A stretch of 64,000 nt of DNA from Oscillospiraceae bacterium (GCA_022768245.1 JALEMR010000021.1:1-64000), one strand, 5' to 3'; shown: positions 53,076 through 63,578, numbered from the stretch's first letter. Translations and numbers: made by a program. The notes: a model not told the origin generated them from the sequence alone.

Positions 53076-55028
53076 ATGGGTAAAAAAGCAAGAGTGGAAA
53101 TAGGGATAACCTTGGTTGTCGGAGGGATCATTGCCATAAGTATCGCGGCAACTCTTGTAATATCTCTGGTGCTGAGCACCAGGCATAATAATCAGAATTT
53201 CAACGATATGGCTGATATCGGCGTTCATGTCTTCGAGGAGAAGATATCTGACCACGCTGCGCATCTGGAGGATGTGTATTCCTTCTGGTCAGTGCAGGGT
53301 GCGGCTCAGGCTGTGGCTTCGGGAGACAGTGCCGCTCTGGCGGAGCTTTTCAAAAATGCTCCCGTTGACGAGTACACCTTCTGTCTGTTCACCGACTCGG
53401 ACGGAAATAAGATATGGAGCAGCGATAATTATAAGCTCAACGCCTTCAAAGCGTCGGAGGTCCTTGACGGGAAGAATACTCTGCGCGGCATATTTACCGA
53501 CAGCGAGGACGGTCTGCCTATCAGCTGTATCTATGCGGTGCCCGTGCTGAACGGCGACGGCTCCCTTGCAGGCGCATGTCTGCTGGGCTATGACCTTTCC
53601 GCCGACGATTATCTTACCGAGATAAAGGAACAGACAGGCAACGATGTCACCATCTTCGCAGGAGATACCCGCTATGCCACCACAGTCGTAAACCACGACG
53701 GCACCAAGGCAGTGGGCACTCAGATGAGCGATAAGGTCAGGAAGGCTGTCCTTGAGGATAATGAGACCTACAGAGGTCAGGCGGATATCCTCGGAGACAA
53801 GTACTTCGTGACCTATGAGCCTATCAAGGATATCTACGGCAATACCATAGGCGCCCTCTTCGCAGGACAGCCTACCGCAGAGAGCGACAAGGCATTCGTA
53901 AGCGTCATAATCATCGCAGTCATTGCGGCTATAGTGATAATGGGCGCATCCAGCTTCCTTATCAGCAAAATTATGAAGGTGATAATCGTCAAGCCCATTA
54001 TGGATTCCCGCTCCCTCAGCGAAAGCATGAACGCAGGCATACTGAACGTTCCCGATTTCGAGGGCAAGGCTGTCGAAAACGAGGTGGGCGATCTGACCCT
54101 TGTCCTTCAGGAGACCAAGCACACCCTTTCAAACTACATAGAGGATATCTCAAAAGTGCTTGAAGCTATGGCGTGCGGCGATTTCACCGTCAAGCCCTCA
54201 ATTGAATATCACGGCGATTTTGAGAAGATAGAACGCTCCTTCGGCGTGATAAGACAACAGCTTTCGGGACTTGTCCGCGGGATTAATATTTCCTCCGAGC
54301 AGGTAATGGCAGGCTCCGCGCAGATGGCGGACGGTTCTCAGATACTCGCTAACGGCACCACCACCCAGGCGAACGCCATAGAAGAGCTTAACGCGACTAT
54401 CGGCGCTATCTCCGAAAAGGTCGAGGCAAATGCCCGTAATGCCGTTCATGCAAAGGAGCTTTCCGCAGATATGGAAGCGAGCGCCGTCACCGAAAACGAG
54501 GAAATGAGCGGCGTGATAACAGCCATGAAGGAAATCGAAGAAAAATCCGCGGAGATAAACGGTATCATAAATACTATCAGCGATATCGCCTTCCAGACCA
54601 ATATCCTTGCACTTAACGCGGCAGTCGAAGCGGCAAGAGCGGGCGAAGCGGGCAAGGGCTTTGCGGTCGTTGCGGACGAGGTAAGAAATCTTGCGTCCAA
54701 GAGCGCGGAAGCGGTAAATCTGACGTCCGGGCTTATCACGTCCACGGTAGACGCCATAAACGACGGCTCCGCAAAGGTGAACTCCGCAGCTGTTTCCATG
54801 AAGAGCATCACCGAAAAGGCAAAGGAGACCAGCCGTCTTATCGACGAGATATCCACGGCCTCCGAGGAGCAGGCAGAGTCCATAAAGCAGGTAACACAAG
54901 GACTTTCTCAGATATCTGTTGTAGTTCAGCAGAACAGCGCCACAGCCGAGGAGACCGCGGCTTCCTGCGAAGAGCTCAACGGTCAGTCCCGTCTCTTAAG
55001 ACAGCAGATCGAAAAGCTGAAGGCGTAA
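53076..55028 (+). CDS. Transmembrane methyl-accepting chemotaxis protein with Cache-type sensor
   Basis: 650 residues. First membrane helix about 8-32; extracellular single-Cache-like domain about 35-268 ([40 protein letters not shown]); second helix about 274-300; HAMP-like linker; signalling domain about 390-650 with tip [20 protein letters not shown]. It would bind a small extracellular ligand and control the CheA kinase, which is not in this window. No CheW-binding pentapeptide tail is needed for function. RBS GGGAGG. Confidence 0.92.
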   Translation: MGKKARVEIGITLVVGGIIAISIAATLVISLVLSTRHNNQNFNDMADIGVHVFEEKISDHAAHLEDVYSFWSVQGAAQAVASGDSAALAELFKNAPVDEYTFCLFTDSDGNKIWSSDNYKLNAFKASEVLDGKNTLRGIFTDSEDGLPISCIYAVPVLNGDGSLAGACLLGYDLSADDYLTEIKEQTGNDVTIFAGDTRYATTVVNHDGTKAVGTQMSDKVRKAVLEDNETYRGQADILGDKYFVTYEPIKDIYGNTIGALFAGQPTAESDKAFVSVIIIAVIAAIVIMGASSFLISKIMKVIIVKPIMDSRSLSESMNAGILNVPDFEGKAVENEVGDLTLVLQETKHTLSNYIEDISKVLEAMACGDFTVKPSIEYHGDFEKIERSFGVIRQQLSGLVRGINISSEQVMAGSAQMADGSQILANGTTTQANAIEELNATIGAISEKVEANARNAVHAKELSADMEASAVTENEEMSGVITAMKEIEEKSAEINGIINTISDIAFQTNILALNAAVEAARAGEAGKGFAVVADEVRNLASKSAEAVNLTSGLITSTVDAINDGSAKVNSAAVSMKSITEKAKETSRLIDEISTASEEQAESIKQVTQGLSQISVVVQQNSATAEETAASCEELNGQSRLLRQQIEKLKA

Positions 55029-55051
55029 AAAGTTATGATATAATAACACCG

Positions 55052-55085
55052 GCGGCTGCCTTTTATCGGGCAGCCGCTGTTTTAT
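55052..55085 (+). terminator. Terminator of Cache chemoreceptor
   Basis: GCGGCTGCC/GGCAGCCGC, 9-bp stem with an 8-base loop, then TGTTTTATC. Confidence 0.75.
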
Positions 55086-55094
55086 CAACTGATA

Positions 55095-55742
55095 TTATAC
55101 TTTACAGGAGAATTTTCCGTCCGCTTCGATAAGCTTCATTCTGAGAGGACAGGTGTCGCATTTCGGCGACCTTGCGGTGCAGTATTCACGTCCGAACAGC
55201 ACCAGTCTGTGACAGAAATCCGAGGACTTGTCCGCGGGGAGCAGCTTCCGCAGGTCATCTTCAACGGCGGCGGGAGCTTTGTTGTCGGTAAGTCTCAGCC
55301 GTCCCGTAATGCGAATGAAGTGGGTGTCGGTGACTACCGCAGGCTTGTGATATATGTCCCCCAGCAGAAGATTTGCGGTCTTGCGGCCTATCCCGGGGAG
55401 GGTGAGCAGCTCGTCGAGAGTGTCGGGGAGGACTCCGCCGTACACGTCCCGCAGACGGGCGCACATCTCAACTATGCTTTTAGCCTTTGTGTTGGCAAGT
55501 CCGCAGGGACGTATTATCTCGGCGATATCGGAGACCTCCGCGTCGGCAAGGCTGTCAAGGGTGGGGTATTTCTCAAAGAGAACGGGGGTGACGATATTCA
55601 CCCGCGCGTCGGTGCACTGTGCGGAGAGCCGCGCGGCTATCATAAGCTGATAGGGCTCCTCATAGGTCAGGGAGCATATAGCTTCGGGATATATTTCTTC
55701 CAGCCCCGCCACAGCTGCGGCGGCTATTTTTTTCTTGTTCAT
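55095..55742 (-). CDS. nth: Endonuclease III
   Basis: 215 residues. Removes oxidised pyrimidines. Helix-hairpin-helix LLTLPGIGRKTANLLLGD with catalytic Lys, catalytic Asp in VTDTHFIRITGRL. The [4Fe-4S] loop is incomplete: C-x6-C-x2-C is present (CTARSPKCDTCPLRMKL) but the fourth Cys expected five residues on is Leu; the next Cys is 15 residues after the third (KFSCKV). RBS AAAGGAGTA. The PAP2 gene is 12 bases upstream on the same strand. Confidence 0.93.
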   Translation of the reverse strand: MNKKKIAAAAVAGLEEIYPEAICSLTYEEPYQLMIAARLSAQCTDARVNIVTPVLFEKYPTLDSLADAEVSDIAEIIRPCGLANTKAKSIVEMCARLRDVYGGVLPDTLDELLTLPGIGRKTANLLLGDIYHKPAVVTDTHFIRITGRLRLTDNKAPAAVEDDLRKLLPADKSSDFCHRLVLFGREYCTARSPKCDTCPLRMKLIEADGKFSCKV

Positions 55743-55754
55743 GGCGTACTCCTT

Positions 55755-56249
55755 TCAGATAAGGACAAATCCGATAACTCCGCATACAGCGGAAAATATT
55801 ATCCCTGCAATAGTATCACGGGGAAAATGGACTCCCATTACGGGGCGTATCACCGCAGTTATCAGCGTGACAGCGCAGAGAGCCAGTCCTGCGGGGATAT
55901 TCACATAAAGCCACGCCGCAGCGATTATGGCGATACAGACCGTGTGTCTGCTGGGGAAGGACTTTCCCTTGGTGGATTTGGGGATAAGTGGCGTGATATC
56001 AAGCTTTTCGTAGGGACGGGGAGCGTTTATCCCGTTGCGGACAACGGTCGCCAGCAGGAATGTGACTGCGGGCACTGCAATACATCTGATAATACGGATA
56101 TCCATAGTGACCGCAAGGAATATGAGCAGTGCGGCATATGCGCCGTAGCCTATGTAAACGGTGAGCTTATTAAGTATTTTCAGCACGGTGAGCCGATAGG
56201 GCTTTTCGCCGAACCGATCGGATATTTTACGGTATTTTTCTTCGTTCAT
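55755..56249 (-). CDS. PAP2-family membrane phosphatase
   Basis: 164 residues, five or so membrane segments. Phosphatase motifs: RNGINAPRPYEK (partial KxxxxxxRP), KSFPSRHTVC (PSGH-type with Arg in place of Gly) and GVHFPRDTIAG (SRxxxxxHxxxD-type, partly degenerate). Family members dephosphorylate undecaprenyl or phosphatidyl lipids. RBS AAAAGGAAC. Confidence 0.82.
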   Translation of the reverse strand: MNEEKYRKISDRFGEKPYRLTVLKILNKLTVYIGYGAYAALLIFLAVTMDIRIIRCIAVPAVTFLLATVVRNGINAPRPYEKLDITPLIPKSTKGKSFPSRHTVCIAIIAAAWLYVNIPAGLALCAVTLITAVIRPVMGVHFPRDTIAGIIFSAVCGVIGFVLI

Positions 56250-56275
56250 GATATTGTTCCTTTTAGTAAAAAAAT

Positions 56276-56305
56276 AAACTGCAAACGAAAAAATGTTTGC
56301 AGTTT
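56276..56305 (-). terminator. Terminator of the tRNA-Ser pair
   Basis: AAACTGCAAAC/GTTTGCAGTTT with an 8-base loop; on the minus strand it is followed by seven Ts. Confidence 0.8.
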
Positions 56306-56308
56306 ATC

Positions 56309-56398
56309 TGGCGGAGATGGAGAGACTCGAACTCTCGCGCCGGTTACCCGACCTACGCCCTTAGCAGGGGCGCCTCGTCACCACTTGAGTACATCTCC
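56309..56398 (-). tRNA. tRNA-Ser (GCU)
   Basis: 90 bases including an encoded CCA. Acceptor GGAGATG/CATCTCC, discriminator G, anticodon stem CGCCC/GGGCG around loop CTGCTAA (anticodon GCT), long variable arm, T-loop GTTCGAGTC. Reads AGC/AGU codons. Confidence 0.93.
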
Positions 56399-56435
56399 GT
56401 AAATGGCAGCCGTATAAAAAGTATTGATTTTTATA

Positions 56436-56524
<89 letters not shown>

Positions 56525-56645
56525 GTATAAGCCGCATAGCCTTATCGGCTAACGACTTATTTATTATATCATACAATTTCTGTTTTGTCAAGGGATTTTC
56601 GAAAAAATATTTTTTGCGGGGGATATTGCCTGTTCTGCGCGGTTT

Positions 56646-57191
56646 TCAGTCGGTCCTGCCGTTTATTATGACCATGGATTTGAGAATGGCTATCTGAGAT
56701 TTTGCGTCGGGTATCTCGTTGTTCATCACCATTTCCACAGCCTTTTCGAAGGGCATGCGGATAACGTCTAAGAACTCGTCCTCGTCAAGATGACGGTCCT
56801 CGAAATGAAGCCCCTCGCAGAGATACATGTGGATCTTCTCGGTATCGTAAGCCACGGTGGGGTAGCACACGCCTAAATCGGTGACCTTATCGCAGACTGC
56901 GCCCGTTTCCTCCTTGAGCTCGCGGAGAGCGGTCTCATAGGGGTCCTCGCCGTAGTTGAGCTTTCCCGCGGGCACCTCGATAAGCTGTGTCCCGAAGGGA
57001 TAGCGGAACTGCTTCACCATGATGATATCGCCGTTATCGTCCAGCGGAACGACGCAGGCTCCGCCGGGGTGGGAGATGACTTCTCTTGTGGCAGAAGAGC
57101 CGTCCTCCAGCTCCACGGTGTCAACGCGCAGGTCAACGACCTTTCCGCTGAAAACGGGTTTGCTGTCCGTAGTTTTTTCTTCAAGATGCAT
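56646..57191 (-). CDS. NUDIX hydrolase, ADP-ribose pyrophosphatase-like
   Basis: 181 residues from ATG 57191 (RBS AAAGGCGG). Nudix box GEDPYETALRELKEETGAVC (about 95-115) is complete, with the upstream FGTQLIEVPAGKL and GGACVVPLDDNG typical of ADP-ribose pyrophosphatases. Hydrolyses nucleoside diphosphate sugars. The bases up to the next gene (57192-57434) hold an AT-rich promoter zone and nothing else visible. Confidence 0.9.
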   Translation of the reverse strand: MHLEEKTTDSKPVFSGKVVDLRVDTVELEDGSSATREVISHPGGACVVPLDDNGDIIMVKQFRYPFGTQLIEVPAGKLNYGEDPYETALRELKEETGAVCDKVTDLGVCYPTVAYDTEKIHMYLCEGLHFEDRHLDEDEFLDVIRMPFEKAVEMVMNNEIPDAKSQIAILKSMVIINGRTD

Positions 57192-57434
57192 ATTATTACC
57201 GCCTTTATTATAGTATAGTTTATTAGCTTTATTATATTGCTCCCCCAATTAACTGTTGAATTTTCTGCTTGCCCCGCTGCCAAAATCCTTCGTCAGAAAA
57301 CCTTGAAATATCGCATATTCCTGCGGTTTTCTTCCTAGTCTTTTGACAGCGGTTCTGCGCATAAATCTTCATCAGTTAATTTGTGGAGCAATAGCATTTT
57401 TTGTTTGGTTTGGCAATAGGGGAGTGGGTCAATA

Positions 57435-58709
57435 TCACATTACATTCTTTTTCTCTTCATAAGCTTCGATCATAGCAGCCGTATATTTCGACATGCTGTT
57501 TTTATGTACCTGTACTATCTCGTCGCGGATATTCAGGAATGCGTCTGCCAGCAGGGGGTCAAAGTCCCTGCCCCTGCCCTCCTCGATGATGCCGAAGCAC
57601 TTATCAAGGGGCATTGCCTCGCGGTAGCACCGCTTTTCCGAAACGGCGTCGAACACATCCGCCACTGCCATTATCCTTGCGGGGAGCGGGATATCTTCCT
57701 CTGCGAGCCCCTCGGGATAGCCTTTGCCGTTCCATTTTTCATGGTGATATCTTGCGACATTATATGCCATTTCTACGTATTTTTCGTCATCGAAATGAGC
57801 GAAGGTCTCGCGGATTATCTTTCCGCCCTTGGCAGAGTGGGTCTTCATTACATCAAATTCCTCGTCGGTAAGTCTGCCGGGCTTCTGAAGAATGCTGTCG
57901 GGAATGGATATCTTCCCGATATCGTGAAGAGGCGCTACCGTTGAGATATTGCTGATAAAATCGTCGGTAACTATATCTTCGTAAAGCTTTTCCTTTTTAA
58001 GCTCCTGTGCAAGCAGCCTGACATAGATGCTTGTCCTTTTGATATGACCGCCCGTGCTTTCGTCCCTGTTTTCCACGAGGGTGGCAAAGTCGTATATCAT
58101 CTCGCGGTTGTACATGGCGAGCTTTTCGTAATTTTCCGCGTCCTCTTCAAGGAGCTTGGAGGTCCGCTTGGTGAGCACGCCCAGCAGCGCCGCAAAGCTT
58201 ATCAGCGTCAGCAGACGCGGCAGTATGCTGTATAATATCAAGCCGCGCAGCGTGGTGAAATTGTAATCGGGGCGCCAGTTCAGATAAAAGCCGCAAATCT
58301 GTCCGATGACAGTGATGATGATAGTCATTACGGTGGAGAGATTCGTCAGCTTTTTTGAGAAATATATCCCCGCGATGGCGATGGGGTATGCATATACAAG
58401 CACAACATGATATGTAAGTGTAGTGGCCGTGACGAGCAGGAACAGTCCCGCAAAGAGCACATACAGATATTTCTGCCAGCCCGCCTTTTTGTCCGTAAAT
58501 CTGTTGATGACCGTGGGAGAAAGCAGCAGCACCGCGCTGATAATATAGGCTGTGGTCATCACGGTCTGGTCTATTATGAAGATGTTCAGCAGATTCAGTA
58601 TGAAAATGCAGGTGAAAATCACAAAGGTTATTGCCATTACCTTTGCAGTCATGATATTTGCGTCTTTTTCGTTGCGGACCAATATCTTGTTAAGTGCAGA
58701 ACTGCTCAA
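57435..58709 (-). CDS. Membrane HD-GYP domain protein (possible c-di-GMP phosphodiesterase)
   Basis: 424 residues. Five or six membrane helices in 1-195, short coiled linker, then an HD-GYP domain (about 210-410): HDIGKISIPDSILQKPG, KTHSAKGG, YHHEKWNGKGYPEGL and RIMAVADVFDAVSE. The GYP motif is intact, so cyclic-di-GMP cleavage is plausible. No GGDEF protein is in the window. It could lower c-di-GMP and favour motility, in line with the flagellar locus. No clear RBS; a short AT-rich region and repeat copy D lie upstream. Confidence 0.85.
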   Translation of the reverse strand: MSSSALNKILVRNEKDANIMTAKVMAITFVIFTCIFILNLLNIFIIDQTVMTTAYIISAVLLLSPTVINRFTDKKAGWQKYLYVLFAGLFLLVTATTLTYHVVLVYAYPIAIAGIYFSKKLTNLSTVMTIIITVIGQICGFYLNWRPDYNFTTLRGLILYSILPRLLTLISFAALLGVLTKRTSKLLEEDAENYEKLAMYNREMIYDFATLVENRDESTGGHIKRTSIYVRLLAQELKKEKLYEDIVTDDFISNISTVAPLHDIGKISIPDSILQKPGRLTDEEFDVMKTHSAKGGKIIRETFAHFDDEKYVEMAYNVARYHHEKWNGKGYPEGLAEEDIPLPARIMAVADVFDAVSEKRCYREAMPLDKCFGIIEEGRGRDFDPLLADAFLNIRDEIVQVHKNSMSKYTAAMIEAYEEKKNVM

Positions 58710-58809
58710 TTTTATTCCCCCGTTATGCTTTTTCTTTATTGTATCACATTATGCGGGATAATGTCAATGATTTTGCATTTAGTTTTGTTCTTTGGGGATA
58801 ATATAATTG

Positions 58810-58878
58810 AGGCAACACCGCACAAAGCTTTGATTTTCAGCCAATAACTGCCCTTCGGGCAGTTATTGAGTACGCACT
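58810..58878. repeat. Hairpin-array repeat, copy D (partly deleted)
   Basis: Starts GGCAACACCGCACAAAG and ends with the CAATAACTGCCC/GGGCAGTTATTG hairpin and AGTACGCACT shared with copies A and C. The other hairpins are missing except a trace of GATTTTCAGC. It lies between the divergent HD-GYP and GH31 genes. Confidence 0.75.
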
Positions 58879-58944
58879 AAGTATAGACCATAGTTCGGCT
58901 CATGTCGTCCAATTGTGTATAAAATGTAAAATTTAATAAACCCC

Positions 58945-58973
58945 TTGAAATTTTGTTGTAAATGTTGTACAAT
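58945..58973 (+). promoter_or_regulatory. GH31 promoter
   Basis: TTGAAA (58945-58950), 17-base spacer, TACAAT (58968-58973). The leader of about 130 bases carries no clear riboswitch; the RBS is AAGGAGG. In the rest of 58710-59110 only repeat copy D is recognised. Confidence 0.7.
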
Positions 58974-59110
58974 AAAATCAATAACACGAAGGAATAATTT
59001 TGGCGATCGATTTGTTCTCGTATCTGCACTGTTTTCGCCGGGGTTTCTTTCGGTTTATAAATTTTATGGCTGTAAACGATTACAAATTCAACCTTAAGGA
59101 GGAGAACCCA

Positions 59111-61450
59111 ATGAAATTTGCAGACGGATTCTGGCTCAATCAGAAGGGCTACGATGTAAGCTATGCTTCTCAGGCTTACGAGGTCACACCTATCGAAAAC
59201 GGACTCAATATCCTCGCAACAACACAGTATATCCAGAACAGAGGCATGACCCTCGGCGGTCCCGTGCTGGATATCAATATCACTTCCACACAGAAAAACG
59301 TGTTCAAGGTGTCTATCGACCACTACAAGGGCACTCTCGACAATATGCCCAAGTTCGAGCTTACCGAGGACTGGGGCTGCAAGCCGCAGGTAAAGGAGAC
59401 CGAACAGACCTGGGAGATCATCTCCGGCGATACAAAGGCTGTTATCGGCAAGTATAACTGGGGCATCAACTATTTCTACAAGGATAAGAAGCTCACGGGC
59501 GGCGGCTGGAGAGCTCAGACTATCGTACATGAGAGCGAATTCAAGAAGTCCGCAAGAGTAAGCGCCGCTCAGGACGATACCTTCTGGAGCTATCCTCAGA
59601 ACCCTGAAACTACATATCTCCGTGAACAGCTCACCCTGTCCGTAGGCGAGTGCATCTACGGCTTCGGCGAGAAGTTCACTCCCCTTGTAAAGAACGGTCA
59701 GAACGTTGAGATATGGAACTCCGACGGCGGTACCTGCTCCGACCAGTCCTACAAGAGCATTCCCTTCTGCGTATCCTCCAGAGGGTACGGTATTTTCGTA
59801 AACTCCTCCGACAAGGTATCCTATGAGGTGGCTTCCGATACCGTTTCAAAGATGTCCTTCACCGTTCCCGGCGAGCATCTTGAATACTTCGTTATCGGCG
59901 GCGGGAACATCACCGAGGTGCTCTCCAACTATACCGACCTTACCGGCAAGCCCGCCCTTCCTCCCGCATATACCTTCGGACTCTGGCTCACTACCTCCTT
60001 CACCACAAAGTACGACGAGGAAACTGTTACCTCCTTCATCGACGGCATGGCTGAAAGAGATATCCCTCTGCAGGTGTTCCACTTCGACTGCTTCTGGATG
60101 AAGGAGTTCCGGTGGTGCGACTTCGAGTGGGACAAGCGTCAGTTCCCCGACCCTGCGGCTATGCTTAACCGTCTCAAGACCGAAAAGGGTCTGGAGATAT
60201 GCGTCTGGATAAATCCCTACATCGCACAGAGAAGCTCTCTCTTCGACGAGGGCGTGAAGAACGGCTACTTCATCAAGAATCTTGACGGCAGCGTCTTCCA
60301 GTGCGATATGTGGCAGCCCGGCATGGCTATCGTTGACTTTACCAATCCCGACGCCTGCAAGTGGTATCAGGAGAAGCTCCGCAGACTCTGCGAGATGGGC
60401 GTGAACTGCTTCAAGACCGACTTCGGCGAGAGAATACCCACAAAGGTCAAGTATTTCGACGGCTCCGACCCCTATGCTATGCATAACTATTATACCTACC
60501 TCTACAACAAGACGGTGTTCGATGTTCTGGAGGAATATAACGGCAAGAACAAGGCATGCCTGTTCGCACGCTCCGCAACTGTGGGCGGACAGAAATTCCC
60601 CGTACACTGGGGCGGCGACTGCTCCGCAGAGTATACCTCCATGGCGGAAACTCTCCGCGGCGGACTCTCACTCTGCATGAGCGGCTTCGGCTTCTTCTCA
60701 CACGACATGAGCGGCTTCGAGGCTACCGCTACTCCCGATATCTACAAGCGCTGGGCAGCCTTCGGACTTCTTTCCTCTCATTCCCGTCTCCACGGAAACT
60801 CTTCCTACAGAGTGCCCTGGCTCTTTGACGAGGAATCCGTTGATGTGCTCCGCTTCTTCACGAAGCTCAAGGGCAAGCTTATGCCTTACATCTGGGCACA
60901 GGCAATAAAGACCCACGAGGTCGGCGTTCCCATGATGAGAGCTATGGTCATCGACTTTGCGGACGACCCCGTATGCCGTCAGCTGGATACACAGTATATG
61001 TTCGGCGATAACCTCCTTGTTGCGCCTGTCTTCAACGAAGAGGGCACAGCGGAATTCTACGTTCCCGAGGGAAAATGGACCGACATCATCAGCGGCAGAC
61101 AGTACGAGGGCGGCAAGTTCTATAACGAGAAGTTCGACTATATGTCTCTTCCCTGCCTTGCAAAGCCCGACAGCATCATCGCATACGGCAATTTTGTACG
61201 CGACTTTGAGTACGATTATCTGGACGGCGCAGAGTTTGTTATCTACGAGCCCTCCGACGGCTGTGAGATAACTGCTTCCGTATATGATACCGAGGCGGAG
61301 AATGTATTCACTCTTACCGCAAAGCGCACAGGAAACATCGTCGAGGTGGCATACACCGAGACCGACAAGCATTTCAGCGTAAGCGTATTCGGCAAGGAGC
61401 CCATCAAGGTAAGCCCCACCACAAACGGCAAGGTAATTATTCAGCTGTAA
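59111..61450 (+). CDS. GH31 alpha-xylosidase (YicI-like)
   Basis: 779 residues from ATG 59111 (AAGGAGG eight bases upstream); an in-frame extension to 59000 has no RBS. Catalytic nucleophile Asp in CFKTDFGERIPT near 437, acid/base Asp in VHWGGDCSAEYTSM near 500; FDCFWMKEFRWCDFEWD is characteristic of alpha-xylosidases of this subgroup. No signal peptide, so it acts on imported xylosyl-glucose oligosaccharides (xyloglucan fragments) in the cytoplasm. Single-gene unit with promoter and strong terminator. Confidence 0.92.
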   Translation: MKFADGFWLNQKGYDVSYASQAYEVTPIENGLNILATTQYIQNRGMTLGGPVLDINITSTQKNVFKVSIDHYKGTLDNMPKFELTEDWGCKPQVKETEQTWEIISGDTKAVIGKYNWGINYFYKDKKLTGGGWRAQTIVHESEFKKSARVSAAQDDTFWSYPQNPETTYLREQLTLSVGECIYGFGEKFTPLVKNGQNVEIWNSDGGTCSDQSYKSIPFCVSSRGYGIFVNSSDKVSYEVASDTVSKMSFTVPGEHLEYFVIGGGNITEVLSNYTDLTGKPALPPAYTFGLWLTTSFTTKYDEETVTSFIDGMAERDIPLQVFHFDCFWMKEFRWCDFEWDKRQFPDPAAMLNRLKTEKGLEICVWINPYIAQRSSLFDEGVKNGYFIKNLDGSVFQCDMWQPGMAIVDFTNPDACKWYQEKLRRLCEMGVNCFKTDFGERIPTKVKYFDGSDPYAMHNYYTYLYNKTVFDVLEEYNGKNKACLFARSATVGGQKFPVHWGGDCSAEYTSMAETLRGGLSLCMSGFGFFSHDMSGFEATATPDIYKRWAAFGLLSSHSRLHGNSSYRVPWLFDEESVDVLRFFTKLKGKLMPYIWAQAIKTHEVGVPMMRAMVIDFADDPVCRQLDTQYMFGDNLLVAPVFNEEGTAEFYVPEGKWTDIISGRQYEGGKFYNEKFDYMSLPCLAKPDSIIAYGNFVRDFEYDYLDGAEFVIYEPSDGCEITASVYDTEAENVFTLTAKRTGNIVEVAYTETDKHFSVSVFGKEPIKVSPTTNGKVIIQL

Positions 61451-61465
61451 TTACGCAGTGATATA

Positions 61466-61517
61466 AACACGGACAGGATAACAGGCGGTGTGCTTGTTAT
61501 CCTGTCCGTGTTTTTTA
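61466..61517 (+). terminator. GH31 terminator
   Basis: Perfect 18-bp arms (61466-61483, 61495-61512), 11-base loop, then T-run. The strongest terminator of the window. Confidence 0.9.
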
Positions 61518-61559
61518 TTGTTTCATTCACTGCCGATGACCCATTCCGAGCGGATATTC

Positions 61560-63578
61560 TCACTCGGTATAGTAATATATATTTTCGGTGAAGTGTACAT
61601 TGTTGAATATATCGGTTATCCTGTAATAGATGACCGTCATTCCCAGATAGGACACGTCCTCGTAGGTCACGCGGGTCTTTCCGACGGTGTATACGTAATC
61701 GTCTGCCAGTATGCTGTCCTGATATTCGATATTTTCGTCGTAGACATCGTAGTATATCTTGAAGGTGTCGCCCTTTTCCGCGGAGATAAGTCTTGAAGCA
61801 CGTCCCTGATCGTCAAGAGGGCTCCATGCCATGATCGTGCCGTTATCGGGATAGGTGTACCGGTCGTTGTCCCACATGAGATATATCCGTGCATATAAAC
61901 CGTTATACTCGCCGTAGGTACAGCTGATATGCGTCGTGTAGCCGTCATCGGTGGTCGTTTCTATATAATAGCAGGGTATAGGCGTGCCGTTCAGGGATAC
62001 CCACGTTTCGTCGTACTCTACGATAAGGCGTCCCTTGCTGTCGAAGTCATATATATTATCCGTGCCGAAATCAACGGCGTAGCCCGCGTCTTCATTATAA
62101 TAGTACATACAGAGCTCATATCTGCTGATCGTTGCGCTCTGGTCGTCGGTGATGGGGCATACCCAGCGGCCGTTTATCTTTTTGACCTCCAAATCGTCGT
62201 CGTCGAGGTAGAATTTTTTGTAATAGCTGTCGGAGTAGAACTTCGATTCGTCGTACCAGCCGCAGTCGGAATAGTCACGCGCTTTGGAGGCGCCCAGATA
62301 ATACTGCTGACCGCCTGCCATTATATTGGCGAAATAGTTCAGAAATTTGGTGTAGGACGTTTTGACGCCCGCTGTATCGTATATATTGATCACGGTGTCG
62401 AGATTTTCCAGGTCATCAAAGGGGAAGGCAATGGAAAGTCCTCCGCTGCCTACCGGCGAGCCCGTGGACTTATGGTAAATGACAGCCTTTTTTACCGCTG
62501 TTTTCAGTGATGCAGCCGATTTTGATAAAGTGCTGTTATCCGAGAAGCAGGAAGCATAGTCGGCAATATCCACCAGCTCGGTATAGCTGTCGTATATGGA
62601 AAGCCCCGATCTGCTCTTGGCGATGATGTGATATTTCTTTGACTTCAGAAGGGATAATGATTTCTGTGAAAATGTGTTCAGTGCAGGGATCACATATTGT
62701 TTTATGCGTGACAGATCTATCACGGAAATGTCGGAGTTGTTGTACGAGCCTTGTAAAGCTGACTCCTTCACCGTGGAATCTACTATCTTTTTGCCGAGCT
62801 TCGTTGTGGAAAGCTTCGGGTTATTGCAGAGGGACTTTATCCAGTCGGTATAGTACCAGCCGATGCCGCTTACGGAATCCTCCGAGGCGATAAGATGATC
62901 TGCGTATCCCGAGGTCATGAGAGCGGTCTCCAGAGTTGCCATAAGACAAGCGTCAAAGCCCACGAAATCGAAATGTACGCCGCCTTTTTTCAGTGCGGCA
63001 TTGTAATCCTCGAGGCTCATGGATTCATAGCTGTATACCTGATCCATGCCGAAGCCGCCGATCGTTCCGCCGCCGTGGTCCCAGAGCACGAGTCCATAAC
63101 GTGAAGCGGGATAGTTTTTCTTACAGTATCTGATAAAATTGCCGAGAGTGTTCTTGCTGCTCATATTCTGCATGCCGACGGAATTGTCGACCAGTTCAAG
63201 CCCGTATGACTCGACCTTGAAGCGCTGGCATTTTTTCGAGCTGATGCCGTCGTAATACCATCTTACCGTTCCTCCCGTCTGGATGATGATGTTAACGTTC
63301 TTTCCGCTGTAGCCATTGCATATCTCTTCGATATCATCGGTGGCGAGACCGCCGTCCGATTCAAGATTTGAGCCTACCATGTAGACCATCAGTGTGAATC
63401 CCGCCTTGGAGGAAGAAGCGTACATATCTGCAAGCTCCGACTCTGCGGAATATTCCTGCGTTATGCCCGCAGAAGTATATTCCTCGGCAGAAACCGAGGG
63501 CGTGTATACCGATGTCAGCGCTGTGACCGCCAGAACGGCAGCCGATACTGCCGATACTAATTTTTTAAATATGTTCAT
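61560..63578 (-). CDS. Secreted clostripain-related cysteine peptidase (C11)
   Basis: 672 residues from ATG 63578, chosen because it begins a signal peptide (NIFKKLVSAVSAAVLAVTAL); the RBS is weak. Catalytic His in LVLWDHGGGTIGGFG near 164 and Cys in FVGFDACLMATLETAL near 213. C11 enzymes cut after Arg/Lys and self-activate. The C-terminal 250 residues are beta-rich with many Tyr/Asp (YYLGASKARDYSDCGWYDES) and unassigned. No dockerin or anchor, so probably freely secreted. Confidence 0.88.
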   Translation of the reverse strand: MNIFKKLVSAVSAAVLAVTALTSVYTPSVSAEEYTSAGITQEYSAESELADMYASSSKAGFTLMVYMVGSNLESDGGLATDDIEEICNGYSGKNVNIIIQTGGTVRWYYDGISSKKCQRFKVESYGLELVDNSVGMQNMSSKNTLGNFIRYCKKNYPASRYGLVLWDHGGGTIGGFGMDQVYSYESMSLEDYNAALKKGGVHFDFVGFDACLMATLETALMTSGYADHLIASEDSVSGIGWYYTDWIKSLCNNPKLSTTKLGKKIVDSTVKESALQGSYNNSDISVIDLSRIKQYVIPALNTFSQKSLSLLKSKKYHIIAKSRSGLSIYDSYTELVDIADYASCFSDNSTLSKSAASLKTAVKKAVIYHKSTGSPVGSGGLSIAFPFDDLENLDTVINIYDTAGVKTSYTKFLNYFANIMAGGQQYYLGASKARDYSDCGWYDESKFYSDSYYKKFYLDDDDLEVKKINGRWVCPITDDQSATISRYELCMYYYNEDAGYAVDFGTDNIYDFDSKGRLIVEYDETWVSLNGTPIPCYYIETTTDDGYTTHISCTYGEYNGLYARIYLMWDNDRYTYPDNGTIMAWSPLDDQGRASRLISAEKGDTFKIYYDVYDENIEYQDSILADDYVYTVGKTRVTYEDVSYLGMTVIYYRITDIFNNVHFTENIYYYTE

